The translations under genes and the position numbers were made by a program. Below are positions 7,930-17,230 of a stretch of DNA of 64,000 nt, one piece after another (within the stretch, counting starts at the first letter, position 1; each line of letters starts with the position of its first letter). The stretch comes from Hoylesella marshii DSM 16973 = JCM 13450 (GTDB lineage Bacteria; Bacteroidota; Bacteroidia; Bacteroidales; Bacteroidaceae). A model generated the notes under the pieces. It did no database searches. It was not told the origin of the DNA and saw nothing but the letters and a program-made list of their open reading frames with translations. The DNA is taken from contig NZ_GL397214.1 in assembly GCF_000146675.1 (NCBI RefSeq), positions 604,234 to 668,233 of the forward strand, written 5' to 3'.

Positions 7930-10439
7930 GAAACAAAAGCAAGATAACGACCCTTGAATCAAAGTTCCCGCTGCTCTCCATCGAGCAGGGCTGCATGGTG
8001 AGCAAGGATGCTGACATCACGGTGGCTTTCCGTGTGGAACTGCCCGAACTTTTTACCGTCACTTCTACAGAATACGAAGCAATGCACTCTGCCTGGCACA
8101 AGGCTATAAAAGTGCTGCCCAATTACAGCATCGTACATAAGCAGGACTGGTTCATTAAGGAGGACTATCAAGGAAAGCTCTCCGATGGTGGATTGAGTTT
8201 CCTTGCCCGTTCCTCTGAGCGGCACTTCAATGAGCGTCCGTATCTCCACCACTCAGTCTATCTCTTCCTGACCAAGACGAACAAGCAGCGTATGGCACAG
8301 CAGAGCAATTTTTCCTCGCTCTGCCGTGGACATCTGCTACCAAAAGAGATTACCAACAAGGACGAGGTAATGAAGTTCATGGAAGCCGTCGATCAGTTCG
8401 AGCGTATCATCAACGATACCGAGCAGCTAAGGATTGTCCGCATGACTGAAGATGAGTTGGTTGGCACAAATGAAAAGGGCGGACTCTTGGACCGTTATTT
8501 CTCCCTCTCGGAAGAAGGACACGCCTCGTTGGAGGACATCCGCTTGGGCGCAGACCTTGTGCGTGTGGGCGACAATATGCTTTGCCTACACACGCTCTCC
8601 GACACGGATGACCTGCCTACAACAGTCAGCACGGACAGCCGATATGAACGGCTATCCACCGACAGAAGCGACTGCCGTCTTTCCTTTGCCTCTCCCGTAG
8701 GGTTGATGCTACCCTGCAACCATATCTATAACCAGTATCTCTTCATCGAGGACAGCGATGTCAACTTGGAACGCTTCGAGAAGCAGGCAAGGAATATGCA
8801 CTCGCTGGCACGCTACAGCCGTAGCAACCAAATCAACGAGGAGTGGATACAGGAGTATCTCAATATTGCCCATTCACAGGGACTGACCTCCATCCGTGCT
8901 CACTTCAACGTATTGGCCTGGAGTAGCGATAAGGAAGAACTTCGCCAGATTAAGAATGACGTGGGCTCTGCACTTGCTCTTATGGAATGCCACCCACGTC
9001 ACAATACCATTGATGCGGCAACGCTCTACTGGGCAGGCATTCCCGGTAATGCGGCAGACTTTCCTGCAGAAGAGTCATTCTATACTTTCATCGAGCCTGC
9101 CCTCTGCTTCTTTACGGCAGAGACGAACTACAAGGACTCGCTCTCTCCCTTCGGTATCAAGATGGTAGACCGCCTTTCAGGAAAACCTGTTCATCTGGAC
9201 ATATCGGACTTACCGATGAAAAAGGGAGTCATCACCAACCGCAACAAGTTCATCTTGGGTCCTTCGGGCAGTGGCAAGAGCTTCTTCACAAACCACATGG
9301 TACGCCAGTATTACGAGCAAGGGGCACATGTCCTCTTGGTTGATACGGGTAACTCATATCAAGGCTTGTGCGAACTTATCCACCGCAAGACCAAGGGCGA
9401 GGACGGCGTCTACTTCACCTATACCAATGAAAGTCCTATATCTTTCAACCCTTTTTATACGGATGATTACTTCTTCGATGTAGAGAAAAGGGAGAGTATC
9501 TGTACGCTGCTGCTTACACTCTGGAAGAGTGCCGATGAGCATATCACTAAGACCGAAGCGGGCGAACTTGGTTCAGCCGTAAACTCCTATATCGAGCTGA
9601 TATGTGCAGACCACAGCGTTACACCCTGTTTTAATACCTTCTATGAGTACCTGCGGGACGTGTACCGAAAGGATATGGAAAAGCGTGACATCAAGGTAAC
9701 GCTCTCGGACTTCAACATCAACAACCTCTTAACGACATTGAAGCAATACTACAAAGGTGGTCGATATGATTTCCTTTTGAACTCGGACAAGAACATCGAC
9801 CTGCTCTCCAAACGCTTTATCGTCTTTGAAATTGACCAAGTGAAGGACAACAAAGACCTTTTCCCTGTGGTAACGATTATCATTATGGAAGCCTTCATCA
9901 ACAAGATGCGCCGATTAAAGGGTATCCGCAAGATGATACTCATTGAGGAAGCGTGGAAAGCGATTGCTTCGGCAAACATGGCAGACTACATCAAGTATCT
10001 CTATAAGACGGTGAGAAAATATTTCGGGGAAGCCATTGTCGTAACGCAGGAGGTGGACGATATCATTCAGTCTCCCATTGTCAAGGAAAGTATTATTAAT
10101 AACTCCGACTGCAAGATACTGCTTGACCAGCGCAAGTATATGACCAAGTTCGACGGCATACAGGCGATGCTCGGTCTTTCGGAAAAGGAAAAGAGCCAGA
10201 TACTCTCCATTAACCAGAACAATGACCCGAACCGACTCTACAAGGAAGTGTGGATAGGTCTGGGCGGTATGCAGAGTGCCGTCTATGCCACGGAGGTGAG
10301 TATGGAGGAATACCTGACCTACACCACGGAGGAAACCGAGAAGGTAGAGGTGATGAACAGGGCGGCACAGCTTGGTGGGGATATCGAAACAGCTATCCGT
10401 CAGCTTGCCATAGAGAAAAGAAACCACAAAAAGAAATAA
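7926..10439 (+). CDS. traG: Conjugation ATPase TraG (VirB4 family)
   Basis: At 837 residues this is the large cytoplasmic ATPase that powers pilus assembly and substrate transfer. Walker A GPSGSGKS is at residues 445-452, and the Walker B acidic pair lies in MILIEEAWKAI. The N-terminal half is the VirB4/CagE domain. Length and motifs are complete, with no frameshift. It overlaps traF by 4 bases and is followed by traI after 27 bases. Confidence 0.95.
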   Translation: MRNKSKITTLESKFPLLSIEQGCMVSKDADITVAFRVELPELFTVTSTEYEAMHSAWHKAIKVLPNYSIVHKQDWFIKEDYQGKLSDGGLSFLARSSERHFNERPYLHHSVYLFLTKTNKQRMAQQSNFSSLCRGHLLPKEITNKDEVMKFMEAVDQFERIINDTEQLRIVRMTEDELVGTNEKGGLLDRYFSLSEEGHASLEDIRLGADLVRVGDNMLCLHTLSDTDDLPTTVSTDSRYERLSTDRSDCRLSFASPVGLMLPCNHIYNQYLFIEDSDVNLERFEKQARNMHSLARYSRSNQINEEWIQEYLNIAHSQGLTSIRAHFNVLAWSSDKEELRQIKNDVGSALALMECHPRHNTIDAATLYWAGIPGNAADFPAEESFYTFIEPALCFFTAETNYKDSLSPFGIKMVDRLSGKPVHLDISDLPMKKGVITNRNKFILGPSGSGKSFFTNHMVRQYYEQGAHVLLVDTGNSYQGLCELIHRKTKGEDGVYFTYTNESPISFNPFYTDDYFFDVEKRESICTLLLTLWKSADEHITKTEAGELGSAVNSYIELICADHSVTPCFNTFYEYLRDVYRKDMEKRDIKVTLSDFNINNLLTTLKQYYKGGRYDFLLNSDKNIDLLSKRFIVFEIDQVKDNKDLFPVVTIIIMEAFINKMRRLKGIRKMILIEEAWKAIASANMADYIKYLYKTVRKYFGEAIVVTQEVDDIIQSPIVKESIINNSDCKILLDQRKYMTKFDGIQAMLGLSEKEKSQILSINQNNDPNRLYKEVWIGLGGMQSAVYATEVSMEEYLTYTTEETEKVEVMNRAAQLGGDIETAIRQLAIEKRNHKKK

Positions 10440-10466
10440 GTACAAACCATCAAAACTATAGTAACA

Positions 10467-11096
10467 ATGAAAAAGTACATTTTTATGGCTCTCTTAGGAT
10501 TGAGCCTTTCTGTTCCCAAAGCCCACGCACAGTGGGTAGTAACCGACCCTGGCAATTTTGCCGGCAACATCGTCAATTCGGTCAAGGAGATAGCAACAGC
10601 TTCGAAGACGGTGAAGAACACCCTTGACGGGTTCAAGGAGGTGGAGAAGCTTTACAACGACACCAAGAAGTATTACGATGCCCTGAAGAAAGTGAACAAC
10701 TTGATTGGTGATGCCTATAAGGTCAAAGAGTGCATCCTTATGGTGGGTGACATCTCGGAGATTTACGTCACCTCGTATAAGAAGATGCTCTCGGACAAGA
10801 ACTTCCGTCCTTCGGAACTCGCGGCAATGGCTTCGGGATATGCCAAACTCTTGGAGCAGAGCGGTGAGAGTCTTAAGGAACTAAAGTCCATTGTTAAGAG
10901 CAATGTCTTCTCGATGAACGACCACGAACGAATGCAGGCCATTGACCGCATCTACACCACGCTGAGGGAAAATCGTTCGCTCGTGTCGTACTACACAAGG
11001 AAGAACATTTCCGTGAGCTATGTGCGTGCAAGGGAGAAGAACAACCTTGCCTCCGTTAAGGCACTCTATGGTAATACGGCAAGCAGATATTGGTAA
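10467..11096 (+). CDS. traI: Conjugal transfer protein TraI (DUF4141)
   Basis: This 209-residue secreted protein has a signal peptide ending near AHAQ (residue ~22), then mostly helical, coiled-coil-prone sequence. It matches the DUF4141 family between traG and traJ in CTnDOT-like operons and resembles VirB5-like periplasmic factors in layout. No cysteines or catalytic motifs stand out. The function is inferred from position. Confidence 0.85.
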   Translation: MKKYIFMALLGLSLSVPKAHAQWVVTDPGNFAGNIVNSVKEIATASKTVKNTLDGFKEVEKLYNDTKKYYDALKKVNNLIGDAYKVKECILMVGDISEIYVTSYKKMLSDKNFRPSELAAMASGYAKLLEQSGESLKELKSIVKSNVFSMNDHERMQAIDRIYTTLRENRSLVSYYTRKNISVSYVRAREKNNLASVKALYGNTASRYW

Positions 11097-11128
11097 TTGG
11101 TCATTCATACATCTAAACACACTTGCTT

Positions 11129-12166
11129 ATGGATTTTGCCAGTTTACATGAGCTGCTACGCTCAACCTATGATGAGATGATGCCACTCTGTGCCCAGATG
11201 ACGGGCATTGCCAAAGGCATTGCGGGCTTGGGTGCGCTCTTTTATATTGCTCTTCGGGTATGGGCTTCCATTGCCCGTGCCGAGGCGATAGATGTTTTTC
11301 CACTTCTCCGACCTTTTGTCTTAGGCTTTTGTATAATGTTCTTTCCGACAGTCGTATTGGGTACGATGAATGCCGTTCTCTCGCCCGTAGTGCAGGGAAC
11401 GGAGATGATGGTACACCAACAGGAGGGGAACCTTGCAGAGCTTACTGCCAAGCGGGACAAGTTGCAAGAAGAAGCCTACCTTAGGAATCCTGAAACAGCC
11501 TACCTTGTCTCCAACGAGAAGTTCGATGAGAAGATAGAGGAAATGGGTATCATCGGGCCTGAAGATGCCGTGACGATAGCGGGTATGTATGCCGAGCGTG
11601 CTGCCTATCAGACCAAGCAATGGATTATGAAGATGGTACACGACCTTTTAGAACTTCTGTTCCATGCTGCAGGGCTTATCATCGACACACTGCGCACCTT
11701 CATACTCATCGTTCTTGCCATTCTCGGTCCGATAGTCTTCGGCATTGCCGTATGGGATGGTCTTGCTGGCTCACTTACGGCATGGTTCTCACGCTATATA
11801 TCGGTCTACCTGTGGCTGCCTGTTAGCTCTATTCTTACGGCACTGCTAACGAAAATACAGGTGCTGATGATAGAGAAGGATATCGAAGCGCTCAGTGACC
11901 CTAACTACCTGCCTGATTCGGGGACGTGGTACTATATCGTCTTCTTCCTTATTGGTATTGTAGGCTACTTCTGTGTACCTACTGTGGCTGGCTGGATTAT
12001 CGAAGCTGGAGGCGGTATCGGCTCATACGGTCGCAACGTCAATCAGACAGCGCAGCGTGGCGCACAGGGTGCATACACGGGTGGTAAATATGTGGCAGGC
12101 GGAGCGGGTGCCGCTATCGGCAACGTGGGCGGACGTATCAAGGGAGCGTTGCTCAAAGGGAAATGA
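11129..12166 (+). CDS. traJ: Conjugal transfer protein TraJ (VirB6-like)
   Basis: This ~345-residue polytopic inner-membrane protein has at least six hydrophobic helices, grouped at about 30-90 and 180-300, with a Gly/Ala-rich tail. It matches TraJ of Bacteroidetes elements, a VirB6-like channel component. I chose the ATG at 11129 over the TTG six bases upstream because the protein then begins MDFASLHELL, as in recalled homologues. An unusual palindrome-rich gap follows before traK. Confidence 0.9.
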   Translation: MDFASLHELLRSTYDEMMPLCAQMTGIAKGIAGLGALFYIALRVWASIARAEAIDVFPLLRPFVLGFCIMFFPTVVLGTMNAVLSPVVQGTEMMVHQQEGNLAELTAKRDKLQEEAYLRNPETAYLVSNEKFDEKIEEMGIIGPEDAVTIAGMYAERAAYQTKQWIMKMVHDLLELLFHAAGLIIDTLRTFILIVLAILGPIVFGIAVWDGLAGSLTAWFSRYISVYLWLPVSSILTALLTKIQVLMIEKDIEALSDPNYLPDSGTWYYIVFFLIGIVGYFCVPTVAGWIIEAGGGIGSYGRNVNQTAQRGAQGAYTGGKYVAGGAGAAIGNVGGRIKGALLKGK

Positions 12167-12204
12167 AACAAGCCGCATAATGGACACTAAGCCCCTCGAT
12201 TTGT

Positions 12205-12268
12205 ACCCCACTCGTGGGGTGTCGTAAGGGGGCACTCGTGGGGTACGAGCACACCCCACGAGTGGGGT
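12205..12268. repeat. Cluster of ACCCCAC-GTGGGGT palindromes between traJ and traK
   Basis: The gap holds ACCCCAC-TC-GTGGGGT at 12205-12220. A 12-bp perfect inverted repeat has arms at 12233-12244 and 12253-12264, and a second 7+2+7 palindrome is at 12253-12268. The core CTCGTGGGGTGTC is also found at 4599-4611. In RNA these would form strong hairpins inside the tra transcript. The rest of 12167-12365 shows no gene. Confidence 0.75.
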
Positions 12269-12365
12269 GCGGAAAGGGATATTAATGGGTGGAAACTCCC
12301 GTACCCTTACTCTGCTGCCAAACAACGATTACAGATTAAACAGAAAGAACATTAAACAAAAAGAA

Positions 12366-12989
12366 ATGGAATTTAAATCACTCACAAATATCGAGACCTC
12401 ATTCAGGCAGATACGGCTCTATGCCTTTGTCTTCGCCATCGTCTGCGTGGCGGTAAGCGGTTATACCGTCTATGCCTCGTACAGCTTCGCCAAGGAGCAG
12501 CGGGAGAAAATCTATGTGCTTGACCAGGGAAAGTCGCTCATGCTGGCTCTCAGTCAGGATGCAAGTCGTAATCGTCCCGTAGAGGCAAGGGAGCATGTGC
12601 GTCGTTTCCACGAGCTGTTCTTCACCATTGCGCCTGACAAGGATGCCATTGAGAAGAACATGGAGCGTGCCTTTGTGCTGTGTGACAAGTCGGCTTTCAA
12701 CTATTACAAAGACTTGGCAGAGAAAGGCTATTATAACCGTGCCATATCGGGTAATGTCAATCAGCGCATAGAGGTGGACTCTATCCACTGCAACTTTAAT
12801 ACTTACCCTTATGCGGTAACGACTTATGCAAGGGAGTTTATCGTCCGTCAGAGTAACGTTACAGAGCGTAGTCTCATTACGACCTGCACGCTGCAGAACT
12901 CAGTTCGTTCGGATAACAACCCGCAAGGTTTTCTTATGGAGAACTTCCTTGTGAAGGAAAACAGGGATATACAGACTTATAAACGATAA
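12366..12989 (+). CDS. traK: Conjugal transfer protein TraK (VirB8-like)
   Basis: This 207-residue protein begins at the ATG MEFKSLTNIE. The upstream in-frame ATG at 12267 would translate the palindrome region and is unlikely. One transmembrane helix (about residues 15-37) is followed by a periplasmic domain, the layout of VirB8/TraK scaffold proteins. It lies between traJ and traL as in related operons and is intact. Confidence 0.9.
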   Translation: MEFKSLTNIETSFRQIRLYAFVFAIVCVAVSGYTVYASYSFAKEQREKIYVLDQGKSLMLALSQDASRNRPVEAREHVRRFHELFFTIAPDKDAIEKNMERAFVLCDKSAFNYYKDLAEKGYYNRAISGNVNQRIEVDSIHCNFNTYPYAVTTYAREFIVRQSNVTERSLITTCTLQNSVRSDNNPQGFLMENFLVKENRDIQTYKR

Positions 12990-12993
12990 GGCT

Positions 12994-13296
12994 ATGGCAA
13001 GGAAAAGAAACTTTTTACTCTCACGTCACTATCTGCGCTTTCACCTATGGCTCCGCCATCGGTGTGAACGGCTCACGATAAAGCAGAGAAAGGAAATCGT
13101 CTATGGGCTGTGTTTCATCTATCTGCTCTGCTCGCTTTGGATGATAGCGCAGTTTTTCCTTCCTCCAAAGAAGGAAAAACTACCCATCCCCACGGGAAAG
13201 CTGATGGACAGTCCGATATGGGCGGACAGTACTTTACAAGAGTTACACGGCAATTTTTATCTACAACATCATCAAACAATCAAAGAAAATGGATAA
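12994..13296 (+). CDS. traL: Conjugal transfer protein TraL (DUF3989)
   Basis: This 100-residue, very basic N-terminus is followed by one transmembrane helix at about 38-54 and a short periplasmic tail. It matches the DUF3989/TraL small membrane proteins that sit between traK and traM. It overlaps the traM start by 8 bases. Confidence 0.8.
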   Translation: MARKRNFLLSRHYLRFHLWLRHRCERLTIKQRKEIVYGLCFIYLLCSLWMIAQFFLPPKKEKLPIPTGKLMDSPIWADSTLQELHGNFYLQHHQTIKENG

Positions 13297-14555
13297 TAAA
13301 CAGAAAGAACAAATGAAAAAAGGCTTGGTCTTCGGAGGACTGGGACTGCTGTTTGCCCTCTCGATGTGGTTTATCTTCGCACCTTCGGGCAAGGATAAGA
13401 CTGCAGCGGAGCAGGGACTCAATGACAGCATCCCGCAGGCAACGACAGAAAAACTGACGGAGAACAAGCTCAAAGCCTACGAATTGGGCGACAAGGCACA
13501 CAGGGGAACAGACTAGCGAGGAGATGGGCAGGCTATCGGACTATTTCGCACAGAACACTGCTCCATCAGAGGCGGAGCGTGCAGAGACAGCTGCTTCTAC
13601 GGCAAAGATAGAAAACTCCATGCATCGCTATGAGGAGAACAATCGCCTCTTGAACTCCTTTTACGCTCCCGACCCACACGAGCAGGAGCGTGAAGCCCTG
13701 CGCTCGGAGATAGATAACCTTAAAAAGGAACTCTCTGCCAAAGACAGCAGGGAGGACAATGAAGAGAAACGGCAGCTTGCCTTGATGGAAAAGAGCTATC
13801 AGATGGCAGCAAAGTATCTTCCTAAAGCATCAACTCCACCTACCTTCAATAATGGTCTGACGGCAGGAAAGGAAAAAACGGAAGACACTGAAGGTGGCTC
13901 TGATGTCGCTAAGGGCAAGACCATGCAGAATGAAAAGCCTGCAATGGAAGTTCTGCCGGAGCGTAAGCAGATAGTTTCTTCACTTGACCAGCCTATGAGC
14001 GATGTGTACTTTATGGAGGAATACGGCAAGAAGGCTCGTAATATGGGCTTTCATTCGCTTGCAAGCACGGCTGTACCTACAATGCGCAATACGCTGAAAG
14101 TCGTCGTGGACAGGACTACTGTTCTTAAAGAGGGTGACAATGTTGTACTCCGTCTGCTGGAAACTGCCAAGGTACAGGGACTGCACATTCCACGACAAAG
14201 CCGACTCATAGCCGTCGCTAAGATTGAGGGCAACCGTATGCACCTGCTTATCAAAAGCATAGAAGTGGACGGCCATATCATAGCTGTCAAGCTCTCGGTA
14301 TATGACACAGACGGACAAGAGGGCGTGTATATACCAGGCTCGGAGGACGTCAATGCGCTTAAGGAAGTTGGGGCGAACATCGGTGGTTCAATGGGCACAT
14401 CCTTTACCTTCGCTTCCTCTGCCAAAGACCAAATTATCTCAGAGGCTGCCCGTGGGGTGATGCAGGGCGCAAGTCAGCTGCTTCAGAAGAAACTGCGTAC
14501 CATCAAGGTAACGCTCAAGGGTGGCTACCGCCTTTTCTTGGTTCAGTCCAAATAA
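13289..14555 (+). pseudogene. traM: Conjugative transposon protein TraM, split by a one-base frameshift
   Basis: TraM (VirB10-like) normally spans the periplasm with an N-terminal membrane anchor and a C-terminal beta-rich domain. Here an open frame from 13289 encodes the anchor (helix ~12-30) and runs through KAYELGDKA, then stops at 13514-13516. The rest continues in the next frame (+1) and is complete to 14555. Removing one base in the CACACAGGGG stretch near 13497-13506 would restore AYELGDKAQGEQTSEEMGR, joining the halves. The 343-residue downstream frame has an ATG at 13524 with AGGAG almost touching it, which is not a convincing start. This is either a real inactivating mutation or a base error in the assembly. 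Confidence 0.85.
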
Positions 14556-14603
14556 AACAATCGAAAATGATAAGTAAAAAATAACATCAAATCAAAAAGA
14601 ACA

Positions 14604-15554
14604 ATGAAGAAAATTATTTTATCAATGGCTATGCTTGCCATGGTGGGAGCAACAGCCACTGCACAGGAAAACAATGATGGCCTGACACCAAACCGTCCGC
14701 TTACTTCGGGAGAGCTGTTTCAAGGTATGAGCCGTGCCATACCAACGGGGCGTGTCGTACTGCCGTATGGTCTGGACGTCACCTTTGACAAGACCGTGCA
14801 TCTTATCTTCCCTTCTGCTATTCGTTATGTAGACTTAGGTTCGCAGAATATCATTGCAGGAAAGGCAGAGGATGCAGAGAACGTACTGCGTGTAAAGGCT
14901 TCGGTGAAGGACTTTGAGACGGAAACCAATATGAGTGTCATCTGTGAGGACGGCTCTTTCTATGCTTTCAACGTGAAATATGCCGATGAGCCAGAGAAGT
15001 TAAGTATCGAGATGAAAGACTTTCTTTCCACGACGGAAGGTAGACTGCCAAGCAATCGCTCTGACATTTACTTTAAGGAACTCGGTAACGAGTCGCCTGT
15101 ATTAGTAAAACTGATGATGCAAACTATCTATCAGAATGACAGACGCTGCATTAAGCACATCGGTGCACAGCAGTTTGGCATGAAGTTTCTGCTTCGTGGC
15201 TTGTATGCCCATAACGGCTTGCTGTATTTCCACACCCGTATGGAAAACGGCACGAATATGCCGTACTCGGTGGATTTTATCACATTTAAGGTGGTTGATA
15301 AGAAGATGGCAAAGCGTACCGCTATACAGGAACAAGTATTACAGCCACTTCGTGCTTATCATCAGGTGATGCAGGTGCGTGGCATGGGTAGTGAACATAC
15401 TGTGTTTGCGCTCGAGCAGTTTTCTCTTGCAGAAGATAAGCAGCTTGAAGTGACGCTCTATGAAAGAAATGGCGGTCGTACACTGACCTTTTATGTGACG
15501 GCAGAAGACCTGCAGTTGGCAAAGAAGATTGATAACCTCAAACTGAAATGGTAG
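14604..15554 (+). CDS. traN: Conjugative transposon protein TraN (DUF4138, VirB9-like)
   Basis: This 316-residue exported protein has a signal peptide (residues 1-20, ending ATATAQ) and a beta-rich periplasmic body. It matches the TraN/DUF4138 family, thought to act like VirB9 in the outer part of the channel together with TraM and TraO. The frame is intact, and it overlaps the traO open frame by a few bases. Confidence 0.9.
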   Translation: MKKIILSMAMLAMVGATATAQENNDGLTPNRPLTSGELFQGMSRAIPTGRVVLPYGLDVTFDKTVHLIFPSAIRYVDLGSQNIIAGKAEDAENVLRVKASVKDFETETNMSVICEDGSFYAFNVKYADEPEKLSIEMKDFLSTTEGRLPSNRSDIYFKELGNESPVLVKLMMQTIYQNDRRCIKHIGAQQFGMKFLLRGLYAHNGLLYFHTRMENGTNMPYSVDFITFKVVDKKMAKRTAIQEQVLQPLRAYHQVMQVRGMGSEHTVFALEQFSLAEDKQLEVTLYERNGGRTLTFYVTAEDLQLAKKIDNLKLKW

Positions 15555-15559
15555 ACATT

Positions 15560-16141
15560 ATGAAGAAGAAAATCATTTTATCGGTTTGTGCAGCGGTAGC
15601 AATGGCTTTTAGCTTGCCATCGCAGGCACAGCGACTGATACCCAAGCAAAGGGGAATAGAGGTTGTAGGGAGTGTTCCACTTATTAAGGGCGAAAAGTTC
15701 CTTGCTGCTGACAATTTCGGTATGGGAGTATCAGTCACCCGATACTTGGGACATGAGAATTATACCTTTGTTATGGCAGAGTATGAACAGCAGAATATGC
15801 CGTACAGAAGTTATAACGTAAAACTCATGGATGCACTCTTGCACTTGGGCTATATGCACCCAGTTCTCTCCGACAGAGGCAAGAACGTGTTTCTCTATGG
15901 TGGTATATCCGCTTTGGGTGGCTATGAGGAATTGAACGAGGATAAGAAGTTGCTGCCCGATGGGGCAACACTGCTCGACCGCTCTCGCTTTGTCTATGGT
16001 GGTGCCGTGCATGGTTCGGTGGAAGTGTTCCTAACGGACAGGGTTCTCTTTCTTATAAAGGCGCAGGGACGTTTCCTCTTTGGCTCGGACCTGCATTGTT
16101 TCCGCCCGGCTGTTTCTGCAGGACTAAGGTTTAACTTTTAA
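15560..16141 (+). CDS. traO: Conjugal transfer protein TraO
   Basis: This 193-residue protein starts at the ATG at 15560, which gives a clean signal peptide ending LPSQAQR; the first in-frame start 12 bases earlier would weaken it. The body has alternating beta strands ending in an aromatic (GLRFNF), typical of outer-membrane barrel proteins. TraO is the outer-membrane component of CTnDOT-type transfer systems. traQ follows after 12 bases, so the primase-like traP that sits between them in CTnDOT, as I recall it, is absent. Confidence 0.88.
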   Translation: MKKKIILSVCAAVAMAFSLPSQAQRLIPKQRGIEVVGSVPLIKGEKFLAADNFGMGVSVTRYLGHENYTFVMAEYEQQNMPYRSYNVKLMDALLHLGYMHPVLSDRGKNVFLYGGISALGGYEELNEDKKLLPDGATLLDRSRFVYGGAVHGSVEVFLTDRVLFLIKAQGRFLFGSDLHCFRPAVSAGLRFNF

Positions 16142-16153
16142 GTAGAAGAAAAG

Positions 16154-16606
16154 ATGAAGAAGATATTGAATACGATTTGGGTAATGGGTGTGCTGACCCT
16201 TGCCGTGTTTTGCCTATCTGCTTGTGATAGGGATTTGGATGTTCAGCAGTCTTATCCGTTTACGGTGGAGACAATGCCGGTTCAGAAGGACATCATAAAG
16301 GGACAGACGGCTGAGATACGCTGCACGCTGAAGCGAGGCGGTGAGTTTGCCGACACTCGTTATACGATACGTTATTTCCAGTCTGATGGCAAGGGCTTAC
16401 TAAGAAATGATAATGGTACGGTTTTCAAGCCGAACGACCGCTATCCGCTGACGAAGGATGTGTTCCGCTTGTACTACACCTCTCTGTCATCTGACCGCCA
16501 GACGATTGATGTATATGTGGAGGATAGTTTCGGTAAGGTTCAGCAGCTAACCTTTAGTTTTAACAACGAGCGGGAAGAGGGCAAGCCTACATCCTCTCGC
16601 CACTAA
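16154..16606 (+). CDS. traQ: Conjugal transfer protein TraQ (DUF3872)
   Basis: This 150-residue lipoprotein-like protein has an N-terminal hydrophobic helix followed by the lipobox-like LSAC-D, so Cys24 is probably lipidated. The rest is a small beta-sandwich-like domain matching DUF3872. It is the last tra gene before the lysozyme-like protein, 11 bases apart. Its exact role is unknown. Confidence 0.85.
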   Translation: MKKILNTIWVMGVLTLAVFCLSACDRDLDVQQSYPFTVETMPVQKDIIKGQTAEIRCTLKRGGEFADTRYTIRYFQSDGKGLLRNDNGTVFKPNDRYPLTKDVFRLYYTSLSSDRQTIDVYVEDSFGKVQQLTFSFNNEREEGKPTSSRH

Positions 16607-16617
16607 GAACATAATAG

Positions 16618-17124
16618 ATGCGAACGATAAATTCTTTCATTTTACTTTGTGTATTCTGCCTGTTCTGTCAGCCGACCCTTGCCCAGCGCAGGGTGCGGCT
16701 GGCAGACTTGCCACCTTTTGAACGTGCGGTTGTCGTTGTGAAATACTTTGAGGGACTGCATGGCTGGAAGAATTATCCGTATGTTGGGTATGGGCATCAG
16801 CTGCAACCAGGAGAACGTTTCACAGCGGATATGACGGAACGGCAGGCAGACTCCCTGCTTCGTGCCGACCTTTGGAAATGCTTTGAACACTTCAAGGGGT
16901 ATGGTAAGGATGCCCTGCTGCTCAGCCTACTTGCCTATAACGTGGGTGTGGGGAGATTGCTTGGTTATGGTAAGCATCCCAAGAGCCGATTATTACAAAA
17001 GATTGAGGCAGGAGACAGAAATATCTATCGTGAGTATGTTTCGTTCTGCAAATACAAGGGAAAAGTTTTGAAAGGATTGGTCAAGCGCAGACAGGTGGAG
17101 TTTACCCTATTCTTTATTCCTTGA
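16618..17124 (+). CDS. Lysozyme-like muramidase (GH24 type)
   Basis: This 168-residue secreted protein has a signal peptide (about 1-22, ending LAQR). The segment with E-G (KYFEGLHGW) and the downstream YVGYGH match the catalytic Glu and substrate loop of phage-type lysozymes. At the end of tra operons such enzymes locally open peptidoglycan so the mating channel can assemble. It is 11 bases from traQ and is the last gene of the operon. Confidence 0.85.
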   Translation: MRTINSFILLCVFCLFCQPTLAQRRVRLADLPPFERAVVVVKYFEGLHGWKNYPYVGYGHQLQPGERFTADMTERQADSLLRADLWKCFEHFKGYGKDALLLSLLAYNVGVGRLLGYGKHPKSRLLQKIEAGDRNIYREYVSFCKYKGKVLKGLVKRRQVEFTLFFIP

Positions 17125-17207
17125 TTTTCCAATCAATCTTCCTGTTTGTTTAATCAACTTGCGAGTGAGTTTTATTCCCGTTTTTCGTATTTGTCACTAT
17201 TAATAAG

Positions 17208-17215
17208 TAACTTTG
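17208..17215 (+). promoter_or_regulatory. -7 promoter element for abiH
   Basis: TAACTTTG matches TAnnTTTG and sits 15 bases before the AbiH start, so the gene probably has its own promoter, separate from the tra operon. A TTTG at 17190-17193 is closer than the usual 19 bases, so the -33 part is weak. Confidence 0.5.
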
Positions 17216-17230
17216 TAGAAATTTTAATTA

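Noticed and set aside
12267..12365. Longer N-terminus for TraK
   Set aside because: It would translate the palindrome region and add residues not found in relatives; MEFKSLTNIE at 12366 fits the family.
13524..14555. The downstream part of traM as a separate gene
   Set aside because: The two frames together make one normal TraM; the internal ATG has its ribosome-binding-like sequence too close.
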